Assembly (NCBI GenBank): GCA_017624155.1
Contig: JAGANS010000008.1
Coordinates: 1-38,139, forward strand
DNA: 38,139 nt
Direction of reading: 5' to 3'
DNA from: Muribaculaceae bacterium
GTDB taxonomy: Bacteria > Bacteroidota > Bacteroidia > Bacteroidales > Muribaculaceae
The position numbers and the translations under genes are program-made. Below the pieces are notes generated by a model. That model searched no databases. It had not been told where the DNA came from and worked only from the letters and a program-made list of their open reading frames with translations. Positions 30,891 to 38,139 of this stretch are shown piece by piece (position 1 is the first letter of the stretch; each line of letters begins with the position of its first letter).

Positions 30891-31601
30891 ATGACCGAAT
30901 ATATACCCGATCTGATCCCGTCGCCCGAGCGGCTCACATTCGGTGCAACATGTTTCAGGCTTGTGCTGAGTATGCTGCTGGGTAGTATAGTGGGCTTTGA
31001 GCGCCGACGCCGCGGACAGACTGCCGGCGTGCGTACATTCTCGCTCATATCAATGGGCGCCACGCTCGCCATGGTGCTCTCGACCTATGTGGCCGAGAAG
31101 TATGGCGACGGCGACCCGACGCGTATGGCGGCACAGGTAATATCGGGTATCGGCTTTCTCGGCGCCGGCGCAATCATACAGATGAAGGGTTCGGTGCGCG
31201 GTCTTACTACCGCCGCCGGAATATGGATGGTGGCCAATATCGGCATGGCTGTGGGCTGCGGACTATACTGGATATCGGTAGTAGCCACGGGGCTGATAAT
31301 GTTCATACTGGTACTCCTCGAGCGCATCGAGCATCACATCAGCCTGCGCTCGGAGAGCCGCATCATTCGCGTAAAGGTAGGGGTAATATTGCACGATATA
31401 AGCAAATACCGCGAGGCAATGAAGCAATATGGCGTAGTGCTGAGCAACTTTTTCGTGGAATATGATTTCGAGCAACAGGAGACACGCCTCAACCTTGTAG
31501 TGGTGCTCAAGGAAAACACCGATTATGTAGGCCTGTTCTCGGCATTCGAGAATCTGTACCCTACCCGCTCCATAACACTGGCCAACCAACTAAGCATATA
31601 A
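30891..31601 (+). CDS. MgtC/SapB-family membrane protein
   Basis: This 236-residue protein has the MgtC signature: LGSIVGFERRRRGQ, RMAAQVISGIGFLGAGAIIQ and GLTTAAGIWMVANIGMAVG, with about five membrane helices in residues 15-145. The last 85 residues (IIRVKVGVIL to LANQLSI) form an ACT-like cytosolic domain. In pathogens MgtC supports growth at low magnesium and inside macrophages, partly by affecting the F-ATPase; in commensals the role is less clear. It starts 4 nt after the coiled-coil gene and ends 7 nt before the antiporter gene, so all three are probably made together. Confidence 0.9.
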   Translation: MTEYIPDLIPSPERLTFGATCFRLVLSMLLGSIVGFERRRRGQTAGVRTFSLISMGATLAMVLSTYVAEKYGDGDPTRMAAQVISGIGFLGAGAIIQMKGSVRGLTTAAGIWMVANIGMAVGCGLYWISVVATGLIMFILVLLERIEHHISLRSESRIIRVKVGVILHDISKYREAMKQYGVVLSNFFVEYDFEQQETRLNLVVVLKENTDYVGLFSAFENLYPTRSITLANQLSI

Positions 31602-31608
31602 GCTGCCG

Positions 31609-33801
31609 ATGAATATAGAGTCGCTCATAACCGATCTGGCTTTCATTCTGTTGCTGGGGGCCGTCGTCACCATCCTGTTCAAATGGCTGCGCCAGCCGGT
31701 TGTACTCGGATATATTGTGGCCGGATTTCTGGCGAGTCCGAATTTCACATGGCTGCCATCGGTCAACACGCTCGAGAATATCGACTTTTGGGCAGAGATC
31801 GGCATTGTGGTGCTTCTGTTCTCGCTGGGACTCGAATTCAGCTTCAAGAAACTTGCCAACTCGGGGGGCTCGGCCATAGTCACAGCGATGGTGATTGTAG
31901 CCGGTATGATGTGCGCCGGCTTCACCGTGGGCCATGTGCTGCATTTCAACTTCATAAACAGCCTGTTTCTGGGCGGAATGCTGTCCATGTCGTCGACTAC
32001 TATAATCCTTAAGGCATTCACCGACATGGGGCTGCGCCAGCAGAAATTCGCATCTCAGGTTCTTGCGGTGCTGATTGTCGAGGATCTGTTTGCGGTAGTG
32101 ATGATGGTTGTGCTGTCGTCGATAGCTATCAACAACAGTGTCGAGGGGTCGCAAATGCTGATGAGCGTAGGCAAGCTACTGTTTTTCCTGATAATATGGT
32201 TCCTTGTGGGTGTGTATGTATTGCCCACTCTGCTCAACCGTTGGCGGCGCTTTCTCAACGGCGAAACACTGCTGGTAGTGTCGATGGGCCTGTGTCTCGG
32301 CATGGCGGTGTTCTCGGTGTATTGCGGATTCTCGCTCGCGCTGGGTGCTTTCGTCATGGGATCGATTTTGGCCGGTACAAGTTATGCTGAAAATATCGAA
32401 CATGTGGTGACGCCGGTCAAGGACCTCTTCGGCGCCGTTTTCTTCATCTCGGTCGGCATGATGGTGCAACCTGCCATTTTGGCCAACTACTGGCTGCCCA
32501 TACTTATACTGTCGGTCGTCGTGATTGCAGGCATGATAGTATTCGGCACTTTCGGGATGCTCATCACCGGTCAGCCCTTGCGCACGGCTATACGGTCGGG
32601 CTTCTCACTGACTCAGATAGGCGAATTCGCGTTTATCATAGCTACCCTCGGCATGAGTCTTGGCGTTCTTGAGCCGACCTTATATCCCATAGTAGTGGCC
32701 GTATCTGTCATCACGACGTTCACCACTCCTTATTTTATAAAGATGTCGGATCCCGTGTATGACTTTGTCGAGAAGCATCTGCCCGTACGGCTTCACTTCC
32801 TGATAACGCGGCTCGGCTCGCAGGGCGAGAAGGAGCAGGCCTCGGGTCACCAATGGCGCGATGTGCTGCGCCGGCATCTGTGGCGCACGATCGTATATGC
32901 TATCATACTTATAGCCATATCGCTGTCGATGGACACATTTGTGCGCCCGCGGCTTGAGGAATGGCTGCCCGAATGGGGCGACCTGCTGTCGCTCGTGGCC
33001 ACCCTCGTGATAATGTCGCCGTTCCTTATTGCGCTGGTATCGCCTGTGAAAGCGCCGGCCGACGCCACCCGGGGCATATCGCATCAGATACCGTCGATCG
33101 TCCTCACCATCTTCCGTTCGCTGTTGGCTCTGGCATTTGTAATACATGCTGTGACCAGGGTATACTCAGCCAAGGTAGCAATCATAGTCGCAGTGATTGT
33201 GATTGCCTTGATAGGTCTGCTGTTCTACCGCAGGCTCAGCGCCTACATGGGCACGCTCGAGAATAAATTTTTCGACAATCTGAATGAGCGCGACCTACGC
33301 CGCTCTGGCAAGAACAACCATGTGGTGAGCGACCTGCACATGGCATATATGACTGTGGGCAATTCATGCCCCTTTGCCGGCGAGCGACTGATGGACTCAA
33401 ATCTGCGCCGCGACTATGGCGTGAACGTGGTGAGCATTCAGCGCGGTTCCAAAACGATTCCGATACCCAACGGTCGCGAACGACTGTTCCCGGGCGACAC
33501 TGTGGGCGTGATCGGAAGCGACGAGGCTATAGGCAGGCTGCTGCCGGTAGTCGAGGCGAGCATCGACAGCGATGCTGCCGACCAGCCCGACGTACAGCTC
33601 AAACCGGTATTGCTGTCGTTCAACTCGCCTCTCATCAACAAGACACCGCTGTCGGCCGCACTACGCGACACCTACGATGTGCTGGTCGTGGCCGTGAACC
33701 GCGACGGCGAATTCATTGACTCGAACCCCAATCTCGTATTCGCCCCCGGCGACATAGTATGGCTCGCCGGGCCCGCAGCCAACTTCAACAAACTGAAATA
33801 A
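31609..33801 (+). CDS. CPA2-family cation:proton antiporter (KefB-like) with RCK_C domains
   Basis: This 730-residue inner-membrane protein has about 12 helices in the first 390 residues, with family features LLFSLGLEFSFKKL, MLSMSSTTIILKAFTDMG and VLIVEDLFAVVMM (ED in place of the usual QD). After this come a hydrophilic link, four further hydrophobic helices (about 420-545) and two TrkA_C/RCK_C-like domains (about 585-665 and 665-730, ending GDIVWLAGPAANFNKLK). The family exchanges K+ or Na+ for H+ under control of nucleotides or ligands. There is no TrkA_N (NAD-binding) domain, so the mode of control differs from KefB/KefC. The extra membrane block is shared with related Bacteroidetes proteins. 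Confidence 0.88.
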   Translation: MNIESLITDLAFILLLGAVVTILFKWLRQPVVLGYIVAGFLASPNFTWLPSVNTLENIDFWAEIGIVVLLFSLGLEFSFKKLANSGGSAIVTAMVIVAGMMCAGFTVGHVLHFNFINSLFLGGMLSMSSTTIILKAFTDMGLRQQKFASQVLAVLIVEDLFAVVMMVVLSSIAINNSVEGSQMLMSVGKLLFFLIIWFLVGVYVLPTLLNRWRRFLNGETLLVVSMGLCLGMAVFSVYCGFSLALGAFVMGSILAGTSYAENIEHVVTPVKDLFGAVFFISVGMMVQPAILANYWLPILILSVVVIAGMIVFGTFGMLITGQPLRTAIRSGFSLTQIGEFAFIIATLGMSLGVLEPTLYPIVVAVSVITTFTTPYFIKMSDPVYDFVEKHLPVRLHFLITRLGSQGEKEQASGHQWRDVLRRHLWRTIVYAIILIAISLSMDTFVRPRLEEWLPEWGDLLSLVATLVIMSPFLIALVSPVKAPADATRGISHQIPSIVLTIFRSLLALAFVIHAVTRVYSAKVAIIVAVIVIALIGLLFYRRLSAYMGTLENKFFDNLNERDLRRSGKNNHVVSDLHMAYMTVGNSCPFAGERLMDSNLRRDYGVNVVSIQRGSKTIPIPNGRERLFPGDTVGVIGSDEAIGRLLPVVEASIDSDAADQPDVQLKPVLLSFNSPLINKTPLSAALRDTYDVLVVAVNRDGEFIDSNPNLVFAPGDIVWLAGPAANFNKLK

Positions 33802-33825
33802 ACGTATAAATAAATATCACATATC

Positions 33826-35001
33826 ATGACCGATTCTGGCGACCATCGTTATAAATTGCGCGGTGTATCCGCATCCAAGGAAGATGTACACAACGCTATC
33901 AAGAACGTCGACAAGGGGCTGTATCCCGGAGCGTTCTGCAAAATAATTCCCGATATTCTCGGCGGAGACCCTGACATGTGCAACATAATGCATGCCGACG
34001 GCGCAGGCACCAAGTCGTCGCTCGCATACATGTATTGGAAAAAGACCGGCGACCTGTCGGTGTGGCGCGGCATAGCCCAGGACGCTCTCATCATGAACAT
34101 AGACGACCTGCTGTGTGTGGGCGCTACTGACAATATACTGGTATCGTCGACTATCGGACGCAACAAGAATCTCGTGCCCGGCGAGGTCATCTCGGCCATA
34201 ATCAACGGCACGGAAGAATTGCTCGCCGATCTGCGCTCGCATGGCATCTCGGCCTGGAGCACCGGCGGCGAAACGGCCGACGTGGGCGACCTCGTACGCA
34301 CCATTATCGTCGACTCTACAGTCACCTGCCGCATGCCCCGCAAGGATGTGATAGACAATGCCGACATTGCTGCCGGCGATGTTATCGTTGGCCTGTGCTC
34401 ATACGGGCAGGCCTCTTATGAAAAGGAATACAACGGCGGTATGGGCTCGAACGGACTTACCTCGGCACGCCACGATGTCTTCGGCCATAGCCTCGCCGAA
34501 GAGTTTCCTGAATCGTACGACCACGCTATTCCGGCCGAACTCGTATACAGCGGCCACTGCTCGCTCACCGACACGGTTGATGGATCGCCTCTCGACGCCG
34601 GCAAGCTTGTGCTGTCCCCCACCCGTACCTATGCGCCTGTTGTGAAAGCTGTGCTCGACAAGATGCGCCACGATATTCACGGCATGATACATTGCTCGGG
34701 CGGTGCACAGACCAAGGTGATGAACTTCGTACACAACAAACATGTAATCAAGGACAATCTCTTTGCCCCCGGCCCGCTGTTCACTCTTATTCAGAAACAG
34801 TCGGGCACCGACTGGCGTGAAATGTACAAAGTGTTCAACATGGGACACCGCTTTGAGTTCTATCTCGGAGCCGAGCATGCCGACAAGGTGATAGAAATCG
34901 CCCGCTCGTTTGGTATAGATGCCCGGATTGTAGGCCGCGTGGAGGATGCTCCCGCCAACAGGCTTACCATCATCAGTGAATTCGGCACTTTTGAATATTA
35001 A
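33826..35001 (+). CDS. purM: phosphoribosylformylglycinamidine cyclo-ligase
   Basis: This 391-residue AIR synthase catalyses the fifth step of purine synthesis, closing the imidazole ring with ATP. Family features include MHADGAGTKSSLAY (substrate/ATP loop), AQDALIMNIDDLLCVGA, IGRNKNLVPGEVISAII, STGGETADVGDLV and IHCSGGAQTKVM. It matches the longer PurM form of Bacteroidetes (about 388-391 residues, against 345 in E. coli). The ATG at 33826 lies 24 nt after the antiporter gene and is preceded by an A-rich tract. The product is cytoplasmic. No other pur gene is in the window. Confidence 0.95.
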   Translation: MTDSGDHRYKLRGVSASKEDVHNAIKNVDKGLYPGAFCKIIPDILGGDPDMCNIMHADGAGTKSSLAYMYWKKTGDLSVWRGIAQDALIMNIDDLLCVGATDNILVSSTIGRNKNLVPGEVISAIINGTEELLADLRSHGISAWSTGGETADVGDLVRTIIVDSTVTCRMPRKDVIDNADIAAGDVIVGLCSYGQASYEKEYNGGMGSNGLTSARHDVFGHSLAEEFPESYDHAIPAELVYSGHCSLTDTVDGSPLDAGKLVLSPTRTYAPVVKAVLDKMRHDIHGMIHCSGGAQTKVMNFVHNKHVIKDNLFAPGPLFTLIQKQSGTDWREMYKVFNMGHRFEFYLGAEHADKVIEIARSFGIDARIVGRVEDAPANRLTIISEFGTFEY

Positions 35002-35033
35002 CTGAAAAATCACCCCTTAAAAATACTCATAAA

Positions 35034-35585
35034 ATGAAAAAGACCCGCTTAACCGTCGCTATCGTATGCGCACTCATGGGCTCGATGATGCTCCCCTCAT
35101 GCATCGGTTCATTCACTCTTACCAACAAGCTCCTGTCGTGGAACAACCAGGTAGGCAGCAAGTTTGTCAACGAACTTGTATTCTTCGCATTCTGGATTCT
35201 CCCCGTATATGAAGTATCTGCGCTGGCCGATGTGCTCGTACTCAACTCCATAGAATTCTGGAGCGGCTCCAATCCCGTGGCCGCTGGCACCACACGCACC
35301 ATCCAGGGCAACGACGGCGAATACCTCGTGTCGGTCGACAAGAAGGGCTACACCATCAAGAGCAAGAACGACGGCTCTGAGGTACGCCTCAACTTCAATG
35401 CATCCGACCGTTCATGGGCCATGCAGCTTCCCGACGGAACCGAACAGACCATCTTCACATTTGTAGATGACACCCACATCGCCCTTCCTGCTCCCGACGG
35501 CGAAACCATGATTGTGGAGACCTCCGAAGCCGGCCTTTACGCCTATAGTCAGGTTGCCACCGGCTCGATGTTTGCCGTTCGCTGA
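35034..35585 (+). CDS. DUF3332-family lipoprotein
   Basis: This 183-residue lipoprotein has the lipobox MLPSC (residues 19-23), followed by IGSFTLTNKLLSWNNQVG and FVNELVFFAFWILPVYEVSA, the hallmark of DUF3332; the protein then continues as a beta-rich region with GNDGEYLVSVDKKGYTI. Its function is unknown in all bacteria; it is widespread in Bacteroidetes and Gammaproteobacteria. The hydrophobic NELVFFAFWILP stretch may enter the membrane. Its stop codon overlaps the start of the nuclease gene (TGATG), so the two are translationally coupled. Confidence 0.88.
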   Translation: MKKTRLTVAIVCALMGSMMLPSCIGSFTLTNKLLSWNNQVGSKFVNELVFFAFWILPVYEVSALADVLVLNSIEFWSGSNPVAAGTTRTIQGNDGEYLVSVDKKGYTIKSKNDGSEVRLNFNASDRSWAMQLPDGTEQTIFTFVDDTHIALPAPDGETMIVETSEAGLYAYSQVATGSMFAVR

Positions 35586-36442
35586 TGCCTGCACGCCGCA
35601 AGAAATCGCACAATGCATCAAGGCTGCTCATCGCCCTGCTCATTATCGGGGCGATGGCAGCCGCGTATGCATTTGAACGTGCCGGCTCCCCCGATACAGC
35701 TTCCGACAGTATCGCCGCTGACAGCCCGTCGAAAAATGGCGCTATGCCGTCCTATGCCGAGCTCGAAAAAGTGGTAATGCCGCCCAATGTAGACAACCGG
35801 ATGCTCAACTACCGGGGATTCACAGTCGCTTTCAATCCCTCAAAACATCAGCCTAACTACACTGTATGGACGCTCGAGCCTGAAGAAACCGACGGACCAT
35901 ATTCCCGCAAGGACGCCAACTTCATGCCCGACGATAATGTCGAGGGTTCGGCGACTTTGGCCGACTACCGTAACTCCGGGTTCGACCGCGGTCACATGGC
36001 TCCGGCAGCCGACATGAAATGGAGCAAACAGGCCATGAACGACTGCCACCTGCTCACCAATATGTGTCCGCAGGACAACCGACTTAACGCCGGAGCCTGG
36101 GCCACAGTTGAAAAGAACGCACGCAAATGGGCTCTCCGTCACGGCCCGCTCGTAATTGTGGCAGGGCCGGTGCTCAGCGACCGCATGCCACGTACCATCG
36201 GCACATCGAAAATCCCGGTGCCGGAGCGCTTCTTCAAAGTTATCCTCGCCCCGAAAGCCGACCCGCCGATGGGCATCGCTTTTATCATGCCCAACGAGTA
36301 TGTGGAAGGTGGAGCTCAGGCTACAGTGACAAGCATCGACGAGGCTGAGGCTGTCACAGGATTCGACTTTTTCGCTGCCCTCCCCGACGATATAGAGGCC
36401 GATGTCGAAAAGCAAAACTCGCTTCGCTCATGGAACAAGTAA
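35585..36442 (+). CDS. secreted or membrane-anchored DNA/RNA non-specific endonuclease (NUC1 family)
   Basis: This 285-residue protein begins with a basic patch (MPARRKKSHN) and one hydrophobic helix (13-29) that is a signal anchor or signal peptide. An acidic linker leads into the Endonuclease_NS fold. The active-site motif is DRGHMAPAADM (134-144, general base H137), followed by LLTNMCPQDNRLNAGAW (157-173), which supplies the Mg-binding Asn. It is close to NucA/Serratia nuclease in length and probably degrades extracellular DNA and RNA in the periplasm or outside for nutrient use. It overlaps the DUF3332 gene by 1 nt and mnmE by 13 nt. Confidence 0.93.
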   Translation: MPARRKKSHNASRLLIALLIIGAMAAAYAFERAGSPDTASDSIAADSPSKNGAMPSYAELEKVVMPPNVDNRMLNYRGFTVAFNPSKHQPNYTVWTLEPEETDGPYSRKDANFMPDDNVEGSATLADYRNSGFDRGHMAPAADMKWSKQAMNDCHLLTNMCPQDNRLNAGAWATVEKNARKWALRHGPLVIVAGPVLSDRMPRTIGTSKIPVPERFFKVILAPKADPPMGIAFIMPNEYVEGGAQATVTSIDEAEAVTGFDFFAALPDDIEADVEKQNSLRSWNK

Positions 36443-37857
36443 GCACAATATGCGCCATCTCCACGCCTCCCGGCCGAGGAGGCATAGCAGTAGCCCGGGT
36501 CAGCGGGCCCCGGGCCATTGACATAGTACAGAAAATATGGCACGGCAAGCCACTCACACAGGCAGCCACTCATACCGCACATCTCGGCACAATCGACGGC
36601 GCCGACGGCGAGCCACTCGACACGGCTCTCTCTACAATATTCCACGCGCCGGCATCCTTCACCGGCGAAAACGTCGTGGAGATTTCGGTTCACGGCTCCA
36701 CATACATCCAGCAGCAACTGCTCCGCTCGCTCATCAAGGCCGGCTGTGTCATGGCCGAACCGGGAGAATTCACACGCCGCGCATTCATCAACCGACGGCT
36801 CGACCTTGCCGAGGCCGAAGCCGTCGCCGACATGATTGCCGCATCATCCAAAGCCGCCCACAGCCTTGCCATTGCCCAAGTGAAGGGCAGATTTTCCGCA
36901 CATATTGACAAGCTGCGCGACAGCCTCATCGAGATGGCGTCGCTTCTCGAACTCGAGCTCGACTTCTCAGAAGAAGACGTTACATTTGCCGACCGCAGCC
37001 ACCTACGCGCACTCGCCACAGACATCCTCGCCACAGTCAACCGCCTCGCCGCCACATTCGCATCAGGACAAGCTGTCCGCGATGGCATTCCCGTAGCTAT
37101 TGTCGGACGCCCGAATGCCGGTAAATCGAGCCTTCTAAACGCTCTGCTGCAATATGACCGCGCCATCGTGAGCGACATCCCCGGCACCACCCGCGACACG
37201 GTGGAAGATACTCTCGACATCAACGGCCATACCATACGCCTGATCGACACAGCCGGCCTGCGCAACACCGACGACCCTATAGAAAATCTCGGGATACAGC
37301 GTGCACTCGGCCGCGTTACCGACGCACGCATCACCGTATTGCTCACGACACAAGAAGAAGTTACAGAGGGACTTACCGAAGAACTCGCCGTTCAGATTCG
37401 TGAACACCAGTCCTGTGATTCATCGCTCATCATCGCGCTAAACAAAGCCGACACCATCCCCCTCGATACCATTCCTGCCCTCCTGACCCGACTGCCCCAA
37501 GCCGACGCAACCCTCGCGATATCAGCCAAGAAAGGAGTCAATATCGACACACTGACACAACAGATTATCGATCTCGCCACAGCCGGCCTGCCCGACGACG
37601 AAAGCCTCATAGTGACCAACGCCCGCCACCACACCGCCCTCACCACCGCATCCTCCGCCCTCACGGCTCTTCTCGCCGGCCTTCCCCAAAGCGAAGCTCC
37701 TCTGCAAAGCGAAGCGTTCGGCGAAACCGCCCTCACCACAGATCTACTTGCCGAGCACCTTCGCGAAGCCATTCAGGCCCTTAGTACCATCACCGGCTCC
37801 ATCACCACCGACACCCTCCTCTCAACCATTTTTTCAAAATTCTGTATTGGCAAATGA
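36430..37857 (+). CDS. mnmE: tRNA uridine-5-carboxymethylaminomethyl modification GTPase
   Basis: This 475-residue GTPase works with MnmG (GidA) to modify the wobble uridine of several tRNAs. The N-terminal tetrahydrofolate-binding domain spans about 1-120 (TICAISTPPGRGGIAVARVS). The helical domain is interrupted by the G domain, with G1 GRPNAGKSS (226-234), DIPGTTRD (249-256), DTAG and NKAD. The protein ends FCIGK, whose cysteine is conserved. A small duplication (LPQSEAPLQSEAF) lies near residue 412. It overlaps the nuclease gene by 13 nt. Its last 18 bp are the kind of sequence used as an attachment site by SGI1-type islands. Confidence 0.96.
   Translation: MEQVSTICAISTPPGRGGIAVARVSGPRAIDIVQKIWHGKPLTQAATHTAHLGTIDGADGEPLDTALSTIFHAPASFTGENVVEISVHGSTYIQQQLLRSLIKAGCVMAEPGEFTRRAFINRRLDLAEAEAVADMIAASSKAAHSLAIAQVKGRFSAHIDKLRDSLIEMASLLELELDFSEEDVTFADRSHLRALATDILATVNRLAATFASGQAVRDGIPVAIVGRPNAGKSSLLNALLQYDRAIVSDIPGTTRDTVEDTLDINGHTIRLIDTAGLRNTDDPIENLGIQRALGRVTDARITVLLTTQEEVTEGLTEELAVQIREHQSCDSSLIIALNKADTIPLDTIPALLTRLPQADATLAISAKKGVNIDTLTQQIIDLATAGLPDDESLIVTNARHHTALTTASSALTALLAGLPQSEAPLQSEAFGETALTTDLLAEHLREAIQALSTITGSITTDTLLSTIFSKFCIGK
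37840..37857. other. candidate att site in the 3' end of mnmE
   Basis: TTCTGTATTGGCAAATGA encodes the end of mnmE (FCIGK-stop). It closely resembles the trmE 3'-end attachment site of SGI1 as I remember it. A possible integrase-type gene starts 258 bp further on. This is inference. Confidence 0.4.
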
Positions 37858-37900
37858 CTATATAGTTAGAAACGATTACAAAATAGCATAATCTGTTAGT

Positions 37901-37928
37901 ATGGCACTCTTTACGGGGTGCCATTTTT
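37901..37928 (+). terminator. terminator of mnmE
   Basis: ATGGCAC/GTGCCAT (7 bp, 10-nt loop) followed by five T, 44 nt after the stop codon. Confidence 0.85.
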
Positions 37929-37985
37929 GTTGTCGCATTACTCGGTTTTAACCGTTTCTGCTCGATTTTACGCCCATTTTTGTAT

Positions 37986-38109
37986 CCCGATTGTATCTCG
38001 TCACTCAATCGGGGCTAACCTGTCAAAGAGGTTGTAGAGGTTTTAGACATCCTTAGACACCAATAGACGCGGTTTGACACTTTTAACAGAATATTAACAG
38101 AAATAACAG
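37986..38109. repeat. cluster of short repeats before the right-edge gene
   Basis: CCCGATTG (37986-37993) pairs with CAATCGGG (38006-38013). TGTCAAA (38021) is inverted as TTTGACA (38073). TAGAC occurs three times at exactly 10-bp steps (38044, 38054, 38064). TAACAG occurs three times (38084, 38095, 38104). The cluster looks like binding sites for a recombinase or accessory protein. It begins beyond the mnmE terminator. Confidence 0.5.
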
Positions 38110-38115
38110 CGTAAA

Positions 38116-38139
38116 ATGAGCAGCACAATCGAAATCACC
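38116..38139 (+). CDS. first 8 codons of a gene at the right edge, possibly integrase-type
   Basis: ATG at 38116 opens MSSTIEIT and is still open at the edge. The start resembles N-termini of some Bacteroidetes mobile-element proteins. Eight residues cannot prove it. It follows A/T-rich sequence and the repeat cluster, and lies 258 bp from mnmE. Confidence 0.35.

Overview
The window reads as chromosomal DNA of a Bacteroidales bacterium, most likely a gut Muribaculaceae-type genome (family level is inference). The reasons are repeated Bacteroidetes promoters (-33 TTG or TTTG, about 20 bp, then TAnnTTTG), a general lack of Shine-Dalgarno sequences, DUF4493/PCMD surface lipoproteins, a TonB-dependent receptor with a carboxypeptidase-regulatory-like domain, a BlaI/M56-TonB pair, CTD-like sorting tails, a eukaryote-like HisRS and a fused RibBA.

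Layout. 1-450: the 5' end of a gene leaving the left edge, then a nested inverted-repeat element. 450-4.3 kb: an outer-membrane barrel protein, and lptG followed 1 nt later by ribBA. 4.3-10.6 kb: a three-gene operon of large DUF4493 lipoproteins, two ending in PCMD-like domains. 10.9-13.6 kb: a TonB-dependent receptor preceded by a 112-codon His-rich membrane ORF ending LRAPPM-stop. 13.7-15.8 kb: an LEA-like protein, a cluster of repeats and G-quadruplex motifs, and hisS. 15.8-18.4 kb: a Pro-rich lipoprotein, and a BlaI repressor/M56 sensor pair under two operators. 18.4-22.5 kb: an aquaporin and a Wzc/Wza polysaccharide export pair. 22.7-26.1 kb: DJ-1/PfpI, apbE and two secreted proteins. 26.1-29.5 kb: a secreted type I pullulanase with a small partner, a CTD-like mini-protein and a GNAT enzyme. 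29.66 kb: tRNA-Pro(UGG). 29.9-37.9 kb: a tightly packed seven-gene run on the + strand (coiled-coil membrane protein, MgtC, CPA2 antiporter, purM, DUF3332 lipoprotein, secreted nuclease, mnmE). 37.9 kb to the end: a terminator, phased short repeats and the first codons of what may be an integrase-type gene.

Most genes are housekeeping (RibBA, LptG, HisS, PurM, MnmE, tRNA) or concern the envelope (lipoproteins, polysaccharide export, receptors, transporters).

The most interesting unit is the His-rich LRAPPM ORF. RAPP is a known ribosome-arrest motif. The stop codon lies in the 5' arm of an 8-bp hairpin in the 46-nt gap before the receptor start, so the ORF looks like a metal- or secretion-sensing arrest peptide that controls a TonB receptor. 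Second is the intact 3' end of mnmE, the attachment site used by SGI1-type islands, followed by an apparent mobile-element start at the right edge. Third is the exactly placed pair of BlaI operators around the -7 box.
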